DNA of 64,000 nucleotides from CBDBES01 sp965204465. Lineage in GTDB: Bacteria; Spirochaetota; Leptospiria; Turneriellales; CBDBES01. The notes under the pieces were generated by a model, which did no database searches, was not told the DNA's origin, and worked only from the letters and a program-made list of their open reading frames with translations. This document shows positions 18,581-27,519 of the stretch, piece by piece. The stretch spans positions 558,001 through 622,000 of the forward strand of contig CBDBES010000002.1 in NCBI GenBank assembly GCA_965204465.1, read 5' to 3'. Numbering within the stretch: position 1 is the stretch's first letter; the number at the start of each line of letters is the position of its first letter. The translations under genes were made by a program, and so were the position numbers.

Positions 18581-18586
18581 TGTCAA
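18581..18586 (-). promoter_or_regulatory. TTGACA -35-like box, PKD lipoprotein gene
   Basis: TTGACA on the minus strand, 30 nt before the preferred ATG. TTTAAC follows at a 17-bp spacing. It overlaps the alternative TTG start, which argues that the upstream codons are promoter rather than coding. Confidence 0.45.
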
Positions 18587-18780
18587 GTTTTTTTTGTGTG
18601 TATCCGAAAAAATTAATAATGCCCCGATGAAAGGTCAATTGTAGAAAAGTCTATTGAATTAGAGGAAAGAATCGTTTAACTAAGATTTCAGAAGAGAGAA
18701 ATACTCAGTGAAAAGCATAGGGGTATAAAATCTCCTCACATTTATTTTTTTTCTGGCATTGATCTGCAATTTTGAATCCA

Positions 18781-19704
18781 CTATCTGAATTGATTCATTA
18801 AGTCTATGGCCAATTGGGGACGGTTCATTACGAATACGTGAATGCCTTTAAAACCAATTTTTAAAATTTTTTCTACAAATCCAAGTGTCCAATTCAATCC
18901 CGCTTTTCTCATTTCTGCTTCTGAATTTTCAGAAGTCTTCTGCATGGATGAGATCAGATCCTGAGGTATATTGACCGAAAATTTTTGCTTCATCCTGATC
19001 AATTGTTCATAAGAATCTGGTATCCTGATCCCGGCTATGATCGGGAAATCATTTCCCCATAAGCGATTTACTTTTTTGAAAAAATGCTCTAGAATTTTTA
19101 TGTCATATACAATTTGAGTAATGGCAAAATCAGCCCCTTTCTCTTTTTTTATCTTTAGATATTCTATATCCTTGCCATCTTGATCTTCCGGATAGCATGC
19201 GGCCCCGATGCAAAAATTAGTTGATATTCCTTCTCTATACTTTTTTGATGCATCAAAATTCTTGCGGATCAAATAACGCCCTTGATTCATATTATGGATC
19301 AATTCAATTAATTGATATGCATAAGAAAAACCTCCCTCCGTTACCTTGAATTTCTTTCCTATGCCATCCGGGGGGTCTCCTCTCAAGGCTAAAATATTAT
19401 TGATATCGAAATAGTGATGATCGATCAAAGAGTTCTCTATATCTTCTTTGCTAACCCCTCTGCAAGTTAAATGGGCGATACTGGTTAAATTAGCCTGGTT
19501 TTGAGCAAAATGACAGATAGGAATTGTACCGCCTCTTAAAGAACCGCCTGCCCCATGGGTTACCGAAATAAATTGAAAGTTTGCTTTAGAAAAATTTTTA
19601 ATTTGTTGAAATATATTTTGAAAATCAACACCATTCCGAGGGGGAATAATTTCAACTGAAAAGCTGAATGAGTTTTGATCTAAAATTTTCAGGACACTTT
19701 TCAC
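18781..19704 (-). CDS. metF: 5,10-methylenetetrahydrofolate reductase
   Basis: A flavoprotein reducing methylene-THF to methyl-THF for methionine synthesis. It has the MetF start FSVEIIPPRNG (catalytic Glu), TTHGAGGS-like VTHGAGGSLRGGT, LALRGDPPDG (folate/FAD site), and FCIGAACYPE. The 307 residues match the bacterial single-domain form. The start codon is GTG. It lies 7 bp downstream of csrA, at the end of the flagellar operon, so it is probably co-transcribed with it. Confidence 0.95.
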   Translation of the reverse strand: MKSVLKILDQNSFSFSVEIIPPRNGVDFQNIFQQIKNFSKANFQFISVTHGAGGSLRGGTIPICHFAQNQANLTSIAHLTCRGVSKEDIENSLIDHHYFDINNILALRGDPPDGIGKKFKVTEGGFSYAYQLIELIHNMNQGRYLIRKNFDASKKYREGISTNFCIGAACYPEDQDGKDIEYLKIKKEKGADFAITQIVYDIKILEHFFKKVNRLWGNDFPIIAGIRIPDSYEQLIRMKQKFSVNIPQDLISSMQKTSENSEAEMRKAGLNWTLGFVEKILKIGFKGIHVFVMNRPQLAIDLMNQFR

Positions 19705-19711
19705 ATTCTAT

Positions 19712-19966
19712 TTATTTGTCTTTTTTTTCTGATGAATTCTTATTCTTGGGCGGTAGTATATCGCCTAAGTTCTCAGGAAATTTTGATTTAGCGGCTTCCA
19801 GGTTCTGTTTCTGAATTTCCTTATAAATTTCTCCTCTATATACTCTTAAAGATTTAGGGGCTGAAATTCCAATCTTGACTTGATCACCTTTAACCTCAAT
19901 GACCATAACCTCTATATCGTCGCCTATAACAATAGATTCATTCGTTTTGCGGGATAAAATTAACAT
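19712..19966 (-). CDS. csrA: carbon storage regulator CsrA
   Basis: A small RNA-binding dimer that represses translation at GGA motifs. The N terminus MLILSRKTNESIVIGDDI and the VKIGISAPKSLRVYRGEIYKEI segment are typical. The 84 residues include a charged, Lys-rich tail (about 60-84) longer than in E. coli CsrA (61). It sits 5 bp behind fliW, its known protein antagonist, a standard arrangement for flagellin control. Confidence 0.97.
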   Translation of the reverse strand: MLILSRKTNESIVIGDDIEVMVIEVKGDQVKIGISAPKSLRVYRGEIYKEIQKQNLEAAKSKFPENLGDILPPKNKNSSEKKDK

Positions 19967-19971
19967 GAAAA

Positions 19972-20463
19972 CTACATCATTTTGGTTTTCTTTATAAGTT
20001 CTAGTAAAGGCTCTCTGACTGAATATTGATCTGATTCAGAAACAAATTGACAGGCTATCATTTTTTGAGGATTTACTACTAAAGGTCCCTGTAAATTGAT
20101 CGTCATTTTTTCAGGCTCGTTGGCAGGTACTGTTATAATACAATAGATATTCATTTCTTTATGTTTCTCTATGCCTATCATTGCAAGACTTTGTGCGGAT
20201 ATCTGAGGATCATAATCAGAAGCAAATTCCAATGGGTCTGCGACTAAGAATGCAATATGGGGCTCTTCGATATTTTGGAGCCATTTAAAACAAGTATTTT
20301 TTTTCGTATTCAGTAGAACATATTTTTTAAGATGCTCAAATGCAAAAATACCCTCCGGGAAATGGATCATCTCTCTTGCTGAAATAGAGATATTGCCAAA
20401 TGGCTTTGTCTTTATTTTTACCCTGGAATTTTTTAAGTTTTTCGCTTTATTGATCACATCCAT
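19972..20463 (-). CDS. fliW: flagellar assembly factor FliW
   Basis: Binds CsrA and/or flagellin to couple filament-protein translation to export. It carries the family core IHFPEGIFAFEHLKKYVLL (about 34-52) and VADPLEF (about 76), ending in a short helical tail. The length of 163 is slightly above the usual 150. A GAGGT ribosome-binding site lies 8 nt before the ATG. It is between flgL and csrA, with 5-7 bp gaps. Confidence 0.93.
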   Translation of the reverse strand: MDVINKAKNLKNSRVKIKTKPFGNISISAREMIHFPEGIFAFEHLKKYVLLNTKKNTCFKWLQNIEEPHIAFLVADPLEFASDYDPQISAQSLAMIGIEKHKEMNIYCIITVPANEPEKMTINLQGPLVVNPQKMIACQFVSESDQYSVREPLLELIKKTKMM

Positions 20464-20470
20464 TATTATG

Positions 20471-21727
20471 TTACCTCAAAAAATCCATTAAAGTAGGCTT
20501 TATAAGACCAGCCCCTACCTTTAAAGCATAACTATGAACTGTTTCAAGCCACTTTAATTGAATAATGCTTTCTGTAATGTCAGTTGATTCATTTTTAGAT
20601 AATAATTCCTGTACGTATGTCTGGTCCCATGAAATACGTTTCTGGTGTTGTTCCAGGCGATTTACCCGGGCTCCTATTTCAGCTCTATATCTTAATATAT
20701 TTTCAAGAGCCATATCCAAAGCCTCCAGGTCTCTTCCGCCAATCAATTGTTGATCTCCTCTGATCAGATCATCCCTTAAAGTGATGGCTACGTCAAAAAT
20801 GGAGAGTCCAGAAATGCTTGCATCCGGATGATAATTATTTGGAGGTTCTGTATTGGAACCATCTATCAAGCCAATATCCTGTAATATCGTTCCTCCTTTT
20901 ATATCTTCCAGCCAGATCTGATGAGGTGTTTTTCCAGCCAGAATAATATCATCTTGATTCCCCTTGACTGCATTCACTTCTATTCCACTGGAATTGATCT
21001 TATCTATAATATCATTGATCGTATCTCCTGCAGAAGCTTCTATAACAATACCATTTATCATAAAAGATTGATTACCTTGTACTACATAATTAGAATTGAT
21101 TTGGTTGCTGGAAACCTGCATATTTGTACCCCAAAATGCTCTATTACCTGGGATCGTTATCTCCATCTGCTCCCCTTTTTCTATTTCCCTGAATTGTGTA
21201 ATTATATCCCCCTGGTATTCAACCCCTATTATTGAATTGCCCAAATCCACTCCCTCTCTGGCCAAATGAGAATAGACAGGGCGAAAGGCATCTCTTTCAA
21301 TAACGCTACCTCCAAAAAGATTTCTGCCAGTAGCATCCTTCACATTAGAGATGTCTAAAAGAGCTCCTAGATGCTGGTTTATTTCTTTTCCAATGGCTTC
21401 TTTTAATTCAAAATCAGTATTTGTTCCATTGGATGCCTGTACGGTCAGGTATCTCATTCTTAAAAAAATCTCATTTACCCTAGCCAGTTGACCATCCATT
21501 AAATTTAAGCGATCGTAAGATTCCTGTACATTCCTTTCATATTGTTTAAGCTCTCTGGTTCTAGTCCTTAGAAGCATCTGGCTGGCCGCACCCACAGGGT
21601 CATCGGATGGCAAATGGATTTTGCTTCCAGTGGCTAAATTCTTTTCCGTATTTTGCATCTCATACTTATGTCTGTTCAACGTAGTGATCACACTATTATT
21701 GATCATTTGTCCTGTAATTCGTATCAT
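20471..21727 (-). CDS. flgL: flagellar hook-filament junction protein FlgL (HAP3)
   Basis: An exported junction protein between hook-associated FlgK and the filament. The N terminus MIRITGQMINNSVITTLNRH and SKIHLPSDDPVGAASQMLLR match the flagellin-like D0/D1 helices. The C terminus (about 340-418) has the matching helix, with ENILRYRAEIGARVNRLE. The length of 418 is longer than enteric FlgL (317) because of a central insertion. An AGGAG Shine-Dalgarno sequence is present. In spirochaetes the product acts in periplasmic flagella. Confidence 0.95.
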   Translation of the reverse strand: MIRITGQMINNSVITTLNRHKYEMQNTEKNLATGSKIHLPSDDPVGAASQMLLRTRTRELKQYERNVQESYDRLNLMDGQLARVNEIFLRMRYLTVQASNGTNTDFELKEAIGKEINQHLGALLDISNVKDATGRNLFGGSVIERDAFRPVYSHLAREGVDLGNSIIGVEYQGDIITQFREIEKGEQMEITIPGNRAFWGTNMQVSSNQINSNYVVQGNQSFMINGIVIEASAGDTINDIIDKINSSGIEVNAVKGNQDDIILAGKTPHQIWLEDIKGGTILQDIGLIDGSNTEPPNNYHPDASISGLSIFDVAITLRDDLIRGDQQLIGGRDLEALDMALENILRYRAEIGARVNRLEQHQKRISWDQTYVQELLSKNESTDITESIIQLKWLETVHSYALKVGAGLIKPTLMDFLR

Positions 21728-21749
21728 ATTTTTCTCCTAATCAATTCAA

Positions 21750-23654
21750 TCAAAGATTATTGATGATCCTATCTAACATTTCATCCATTATACTGATCAG
21801 TTTAGCAGAGGCATTATAGCCATGTTGAAATTGTACCATATTGGCCATTTCTTCATCTAAATTGACTCCCATGACTGACTGTCTTAGATTTTCAAGATTA
21901 GTTAAGATCAGTCCTTGGTTTTGAACTTCATCTGTAGCTACCTTGGACTCTACTCCTAGCTTGGAGATCAAAGAATTATAAAATTCATCTACATTTTTAT
22001 GATGACCTATCATGGTCATTTTATGACGTAGAGCCTGAGCGATTCTTAAAGCATTAGAACCATCCTTAGCACCATTCGCTTGGTTTACGTCTCCTGTCCC
22101 ACCCACGTCCTTACCTCTTGCGGTGGCAATGAAGGCTACATTATTTTCAACCAGAGAATTGACTTTTAATAATCCGGAAGGATTCTTGGCTGGTGTTAAA
22201 GTGATTCTATCTAAGTCAGACTGAAAACGTCTGATCTCATTTATTCTTCTATAATCAAAGGCGCCTGCTGCTCCTGAATTTTGTAGAATACCGGCATATC
22301 CAACCAACAATTCACCTGAATCTTCTATATGTCGGATCATAAAATTTTGATTATCGCTATTTTCCGCTAAATGAGATTTGAGTACTAAATTATCATTATG
22401 ATTCACATAGCTAACAATACCTGCCCCGGATCGATTGATCCTCAATATAACTTCTTCCAGAGTTTCATTCTCATTATAATTTATCCTGATAGGAGTATTC
22501 TGTTGATCATTTTTGTAAAAAGTTAAATAACCAGATATACCTAATGGCCGATCACTTATAAGTTCATTTCTACCGGCTATCTTGAATAATGCTGTAATAT
22601 CATCCTGACCATCTCCATTAGAGTCAAAATTACCGCTAGTTTTTTTTGATAAAGTATCCAATTGAAAGAAGTCAATATTTGTATTTTTATTCAGTCCAAA
22701 ACCATCTCTATGAACTTCATTCACAATGTCAGAAAGATTGACTGCCAATAGGTTCATTTTATCTATATTCTCTTTTAAAACCAGGTCTCTCATTTCTAAA
22801 ATAGCCCTTATACTTCCATTGCCAAAAATAATTCCTTGCTTCGTCTTTTCCCAAATAACATCAGACAAACCCTCATTTTCTGGATTTCCACGCACACTCA
22901 TTTTGAAATACTTGCTTCCCTGTACCAGTATTTCTGAACCTATGAAGATCAATGTTTCATCTGGATCCTGATGCTTAACGTTTATATCTGCCAAAGAAGA
23001 TAGTTTTTGGATCAAACCATCTCTTCTATCTAATAGATCATTGGGACGATCCCCCAGAGCGGTTGATTTTTGGATCCGATCATTCAAATGACTTATCTGT
23101 CTGGCCATTTCATTCATATCTTCAATAACCACTTTTAGCTCCATATCTAATTGTTGCCTAAGATCGAATAAATTCTTAAAAGTATTCCGCATGCGAAATG
23201 TAAGCTCTTTGGCATTAGAGAGAACTAATTCTCTGTGAGAAAATTCTTCAGGATATTGAGATAATTCTTGCCAGCCTTGCCAAAAACGATCTATCTGGGT
23301 TCTTAAAGACTCTTCCCCAGGCTCATTATAGGCGATCTCTATTTGGTTGAAATACTTTTGTTTGAGTTTCCAAAATTCTTTTGATTGCTCTGTTGCATAG
23401 ATACGCTTATCAATAAAATGATCTCTGATGCGTATAATGGCTGCAGCTTCCACTCCCTGTCCAATGTTTCCTGCTACTTGAGCTCTATTAGTGGCTGGAT
23501 TATATAAAGGATCTATGGTTTGAAGTTCTACTCTTTGTCTGGAATAATTTTTATTGTCTGCGTTGGTAATATTGTGCCCTGTGGTGCTAAGTGCTTGCTG
23601 ATGGGCATTCAAGCCTCTCTTGCCAATTTCAATCCCCATGAATGTAGATGCCAT
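21750..23654 (-). CDS. flgK: flagellar hook-associated protein FlgK (HAP1)
   Basis: A first junction protein on the hook end. It has the rod/hook/HAP N-terminal signature GIEIGKRGLNAHQQALSTTG HNITNADNKNYSRQRVE in its first 45 residues and the C-terminal MANMVQFQHGYNASAKLI helix. The length of 634 is within the family range. A perfect AAGGAGG Shine-Dalgarno sequence precedes the ATG by a few bases. It is second in the flgN-flgK-flgL-fliW-csrA-metF unit. Confidence 0.96.
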   Translation of the reverse strand: MASTFMGIEIGKRGLNAHQQALSTTGHNITNADNKNYSRQRVELQTIDPLYNPATNRAQVAGNIGQGVEAAAIIRIRDHFIDKRIYATEQSKEFWKLKQKYFNQIEIAYNEPGEESLRTQIDRFWQGWQELSQYPEEFSHRELVLSNAKELTFRMRNTFKNLFDLRQQLDMELKVVIEDMNEMARQISHLNDRIQKSTALGDRPNDLLDRRDGLIQKLSSLADINVKHQDPDETLIFIGSEILVQGSKYFKMSVRGNPENEGLSDVIWEKTKQGIIFGNGSIRAILEMRDLVLKENIDKMNLLAVNLSDIVNEVHRDGFGLNKNTNIDFFQLDTLSKKTSGNFDSNGDGQDDITALFKIAGRNELISDRPLGISGYLTFYKNDQQNTPIRINYNENETLEEVILRINRSGAGIVSYVNHNDNLVLKSHLAENSDNQNFMIRHIEDSGELLVGYAGILQNSGAAGAFDYRRINEIRRFQSDLDRITLTPAKNPSGLLKVNSLVENNVAFIATARGKDVGGTGDVNQANGAKDGSNALRIAQALRHKMTMIGHHKNVDEFYNSLISKLGVESKVATDEVQNQGLILTNLENLRQSVMGVNLDEEMANMVQFQHGYNASAKLISIMDEMLDRIINNL

Positions 23655-23721
23655 GAAACCTCCTTAAATAAAAAATAATTCCATTTTTAGCTTGGATATC
23701 TTTTATATTCATTATTTATTT

Positions 23722-24261
23722 TTAACAATTAGTATCTAAAAAAATAGGTTTGCTATTTGGATCATTTTTGTTTACTGATTTTTTAGAATCATAAATATCG
23801 ATCTCATCTTTATTTTTAGAAAGAGATACACGCAAAGAATTGAAAAAATTATAATGATGATCCAGCATTTTTCGATTCGTCCTTGCTATATTCCTTAAAC
23901 CAGAAACTACATTCCTGAATTCTTTTGTTTGCTTATGCAATATTTTTGAATTTTCTTGTGATATATCAGGAACATTTAACAGATCTGTCAAATGGATGGA
24001 ATCATCCACTTCTACATTTCTAGCTATATCCTTTATTATATTAACTCTATTTTCTTCTGCCTTATCTCTCTTACTCATGGTCTCTTCTTGTTGAAAGGTG
24101 ATTTTTTGCAGTTTTTTAACATCCCTTTCAGAGATTGCACTTGTTTTCTCTTTTTCTAATCTTAATAGATCTTGATAAATACTCACTTCCTTTTTGATCA
24201 TATTATTCAATTCTTTCCATAAAGGGGATATAGAATTTCTCTGCTCTGTTGCTTGATTCAT
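23722..24261 (-). CDS. flgN: FlgN-like flagellar export chaperone
   Basis: A 179-residue, mostly helical protein with the FlgN-family layout: LWKELNNMIKKEVSIYQDLLRLEKEKTSAI followed by a second helix with DHHYNFFNSLRV-like sequence. FlgN chaperones FlgK and FlgL. Its position directly upstream of those two genes supports the call more than sequence conservation does. Confidence 0.8.
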   Translation of the reverse strand: MNQATEQRNSISPLWKELNNMIKKEVSIYQDLLRLEKEKTSAISERDVKKLQKITFQQEETMSKRDKAEENRVNIIKDIARNVEVDDSIHLTDLLNVPDISQENSKILHKQTKEFRNVVSGLRNIARTNRKMLDHHYNFFNSLRVSLSKNKDEIDIYDSKKSVNKNDPNSKPIFLDTNC

Positions 24262-24548
24262 AGGATATGAATCGGATATATTTTAAAATTCTAAAGTAAA
24301 AATAAGTAAAAGTCCTTTTTAACGGGATTATTGTTTCTGTTGTTGCGATTGAGATATTTTGAGCGATTCAAATTAAGACTTGCCATTCTATGATTGAATT
24401 ATTCATTTGATCATTACTGAATGGGTGAATGACTCAATAAAAGCAAGTGAACGTTCTAAAAAATAATTCTTGGTGGTCCAGCTGATCTTTAGCGAATAAT
24501 ATCTAAAGCAATTTTATATGAATATTCTACTTATATTTCCTGATCATA

Positions 24549-25535
24549 ATGAGAATTGAGGTTAGTCTCCCGGCTACTTCTGCCAATATAGGCCCTGGTT
24601 TTGATGTTTGGGGAATAGCTCTGAATATAAGAAATAAATTTTACTGTGATATATCTGGAAACATAAAAGAAGGAACTCCAAAGTTTGTAGTTACTGTTTC
24701 GAATCTATTCCGATCGACTTCTTTAGAAGACCCTCTGAAAACAGTTGCAAATATTTCTAAAGATAAAGAAAACATTTTGATAAAGGCATATTTAAGGGTA
24801 TTTCAACATTCAGGGAAAAAGCCTTTGGCGGTTAAAATATATTGTCATCTGGATATTCCCCTTGAAAGAGGACTTGGTTCTTCTGCAACTGCTATTTTAG
24901 CTGGGATGGCGATTGCAAATGAATTATTAAAAAAAACCTATGAGATTCATTATTCCAAAGAAAAGATATTTGAACTGGCTAGTAAATTAGAAGGTCATTC
25001 AGATAATATTGCCCCTGCAATGTGGGGTGGCTTGGTAGTATGTCTTAAAAATGAAAAAACCGCAGAAATAAAAGCTGTCAGAATTCCTTTTTTGGCACCT
25101 GTAAAATTTGCCGGGATCATACCTCATTTTTCTTTGAATACTCTTAAGGCCAGGAATGTCATTCCTAAAAATATAGAAATATCTACGGTGGCTTTTCAAG
25201 GTTCTCGTTTAGCAACCCTGGGTTATTTATTTTCTAAAAAAAAATGGAATGCTGAAGATCGCTCTATTCTTTCAATCGCTTTGCAAGACAAATTACATCA
25301 AAATCAAAGAGCTCCTATGATCAAAGGGATGAAAGAAACTTTTGAATATTGGTATTCTATGGGAGCCTATGGTGTATATCTTTCAGGATCAGGAACCACA
25401 TTGATGGGTATTTGGCCTAAACAAAAAAATATAAAATATCTGAATCTCATTCAAAGAATGACCGAGTTAAAGGTCTCTGCTACAGAAATTCAATTCAAAA
25501 TAGATAAAAAGGGAATGTTGGTCAAGATAAATTAA
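24549..25535 (+). CDS. thrB: homoserine kinase
   Basis: A GHMP-family kinase phosphorylating homoserine for threonine synthesis. It has the N-terminal PATSANIGPGFDVWGIAL, the ATP-binding PLERGLGSSATAILAGMA (about 98-115), and the C-terminal GVYLSGSGTTLMGIW. The length of 328 is typical. No Shine-Dalgarno sequence is visible. Its last 4 bp overlap the convergent bactofilin gene. Confidence 0.95.
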   Translation: MRIEVSLPATSANIGPGFDVWGIALNIRNKFYCDISGNIKEGTPKFVVTVSNLFRSTSLEDPLKTVANISKDKENILIKAYLRVFQHSGKKPLAVKIYCHLDIPLERGLGSSATAILAGMAIANELLKKTYEIHYSKEKIFELASKLEGHSDNIAPAMWGGLVVCLKNEKTAEIKAVRIPFLAPVKFAGIIPHFSLNTLKARNVIPKNIEISTVAFQGSRLATLGYLFSKKKWNAEDRSILSIALQDKLHQNQRAPMIKGMKETFEYWYSMGAYGVYLSGSGTTLMGIWPKQKNIKYLNLIQRMTELKVSATEIQFKIDKKGMLVKIN

Positions 25536-25912
25536 GAGAAAGAATCAAGAAAGTCGACTTCATCTGCTTTTATGATCTTTACTCTACCCTGTAAGAAAAC
25601 ACCTTCCTGTATGACCAAATTGGGACTGAGTATATCTCCATATATCTTTGCAGTATGCAGTAAATGAATGCTTTCTGCGGCATATAGGTTCCCATCCACT
25701 CTACCTGAAACTATGATGATCTTAGCATATATACTCGTATATACCCTGGCATTCTCGCCTATAATGACTTTAGCCTTAGAACGTACTCTACCTTTCAAAC
25801 TGCCATCAATCCTAAGAGAACCATTCAAAAAGAATTCTCCATCCAATTGGTCTCCCTCGCCTATAAGGCTGTTTATAGGCATCAAATGTAGAGAGTCTGA
25901 TCTAGTCGGCAT
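25532..25912 (-). CDS. bactofilin (polymer-forming cytoskeletal protein)
   Basis: A 126-residue beta-helix protein that polymerises without nucleotide. It has the DUF583 core: GEGDQLDGEFFLNGSLRIDG, then GRVRSKAKVIIGENARV and GRVDGNLYAAE with regular Gly spacing, with short disordered ends. Bactofilins position cell-wall enzymes. In Leptospira a bactofilin affects helical cell shape, and in Helicobacter the bactofilin CcmA works with M23 proteins. The gene directly follows an M23-like membrane protein gene (6 bp gap), so the two are likely partners. Confidence 0.93.
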   Translation of the reverse strand: MPTRSDSLHLMPINSLIGEGDQLDGEFFLNGSLRIDGSLKGRVRSKAKVIIGENARVYTSIYAKIIIVSGRVDGNLYAAESIHLLHTAKIYGDILSPNLVIQEGVFLQGRVKIIKADEVDFLDSFS

Positions 25913-25918
25913 ACAAGA

Positions 25919-27073
25919 TCATTTGGCAATATAATTCATATAGGATAAAGGATTTTGGGGTTCTATTCCTATATATACCTGATAATATAGTACGCTTTGC
26001 AAAGAATCTTTAGAGTATCCTAAAAAACCAATAGTCTCGCCTTTCGTTACCGAATCATCTGCCTGTACGTTCACCCTGGCCATTCCTTTGTAAACAGTTT
26101 CGTAACCATAGTTATGTCTTATTTTAATTTTCCATGTACGATCAATTTCTTTGGAGACCTCAACCACATATCCAAGGGCCGTGGCTACAACCTTTGCCCC
26201 AGGATTTGCAGCGATATCAATCCCTATATTAAAAATGGCATCTAATGTGTTTGATTTCCTGACCAATCCATAAGGATTTATAACATAGCCATGAACAGGC
26301 CATAAGGTAGGGCTATTACGAATGAAACGCAATTTTTGCTGAACATAATCCTGTAGATTTTGTAAAGGCTTCTTTGCTACTTTCATATCTTCCAGAATAC
26401 GATTGAGAATGAATATTTCGGTGGGTATTGTTTCTTTTTTAAGTTCATCTTTTTTTTGTTCTATTTTATGGTCAGCGACATCCGGCAAGATATTATTCAT
26501 TTCAAGTTCTTTATAATCAATTTTATCAAATGGGATTGCTTTGCCACCTTGTCCAAAAAAAGAACTTTCTTGAGAATATTCTTTATCTTCTATAAGGCTA
26601 TTTAATTTGGCGAAAGAATGTTTAACACGATCATACATTCTGCTAATATTATTTATCTCCCCTTTAATCTTAGAAAACTGTATTTTAGCATCTTTTTGTG
26701 ACAATTTTAATTTATCTATCTCTTGCAGAGTACTCGTATGATTGATAATGAATATAGAACTTAATCCAACACATAGCAAAATAACACCAATAATGATACT
26801 CAAAGAAAAGTTAGAGATATGATAATTCTTAATATTCTTTTCATTATGTGGAATGAACATGATCGTTAAACGCTCTTCTTTTTTAGTGTTAACGGTATCT
26901 CCAATTTTTTTACTAAAATGAATCAATTTTTTAAAGAGCTTTAAAAACCATCCGAATTTAGGTTTTTCTTCGTGCTTATGAGAATCAATGACAAATACAC
27001 GATTATCTTTCTCTGAAGATAATCTTTGCCTTGATTTTTTTTTATTTTTCCTAAGAGGATAATTCATTTTCAT
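25919..27073 (-). CDS. membrane-anchored M23/LytM-fold protein lacking zinc ligands
   Basis: A 384-residue protein with a basic cytoplasmic N terminus (about 1-80), one transmembrane helix (about 84-108), a coiled coil (about 112-170), and a C-terminal LytM/M23 domain (about 275-380). The fold is clear (GIDIAANPGAKVVATALGYV; NYGYETVYKG; VTKGETIGFLGYS). The ligands are not: HxxxD reads NIGID, the YxH loop reads YKG, and the final HxH reads VLYY. Only the Asp survives. It is therefore predicted inactive, like EnvC/NlpD-type activators or scaffold partners. It is operonic with bactofilin, suggesting a role in shape or septal wall control. Confidence 0.88.
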   Translation of the reverse strand: MKMNYPLRKNKKKSRQRLSSEKDNRVFVIDSHKHEEKPKFGWFLKLFKKLIHFSKKIGDTVNTKKEERLTIMFIPHNEKNIKNYHISNFSLSIIIGVILLCVGLSSIFIINHTSTLQEIDKLKLSQKDAKIQFSKIKGEINNISRMYDRVKHSFAKLNSLIEDKEYSQESSFFGQGGKAIPFDKIDYKELEMNNILPDVADHKIEQKKDELKKETIPTEIFILNRILEDMKVAKKPLQNLQDYVQQKLRFIRNSPTLWPVHGYVINPYGLVRKSNTLDAIFNIGIDIAANPGAKVVATALGYVVEVSKEIDRTWKIKIRHNYGYETVYKGMARVNVQADDSVTKGETIGFLGYSKDSLQSVLYYQVYIGIEPQNPLSYMNYIAK

Positions 27074-27519
27074 TTTTTATTTTCGCTTTTTTGAAGATTG
27101 ACTAAAGCTATAAAATTAGGCTATCTGGTATTCTATCACTCCTATTTTACTAAGTATCACTATCCTCAGCCAAGCGATAGTATGCATATTTACTATTTTT
27201 AGCCAGCCATCCTTAAGCATAACTACATACAGCTACCAATGTAAAAATAGCATGGATCGTGTACACAAAATTATTTTTTGTGGGGAGTATAAAAAATCTG
27301 ATCCGAATTTTTCTATTGCTACGATAATGAATGAAAAAAAAGAATTATTTCAGCTAGATATTTCTTTACTTAAATTGACATTTCCTCTCGTCAGATGATC
27401 ATGGGATACCATTGCATAAGAAAACAATGATCATTATGGTATTCTGCAAAAAAAAAGGATAAATACAAAATTTAAGCAAATACTCATTGACAGCCTAAAT
27501 CTATTATCTATTGAGATTT
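27074..27519. other. 446-bp divergent intergenic region
   Basis: Lies between the LytM-like gene (minus) and dnaE (plus). A 48-codon open frame (27252-27398, plus) has no ribosome-binding site or recognisable product. TTGACA sits at 27487-27492. No RNA gene or repeat was recognised. Confidence 0.45.
27487..27492 (+). promoter_or_regulatory. TTGACA -35-like box upstream of dnaE
   Basis: Ends 27 nt before the dnaE ATG. No strong -10 at 17 bp; the very short distance again suggests a leaderless or near-leaderless transcript. Confidence 0.35.

Noticed and set aside
25919..27073. Active M23 endopeptidase
   Set aside because: All His ligands of the family are replaced.
27252..27398. 48-codon plus-strand open frame in the dnaE upstream region
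   Set aside because: No ribosome-binding site, no recognisable product, and chance ORFs of this size are common in AT-rich DNA.
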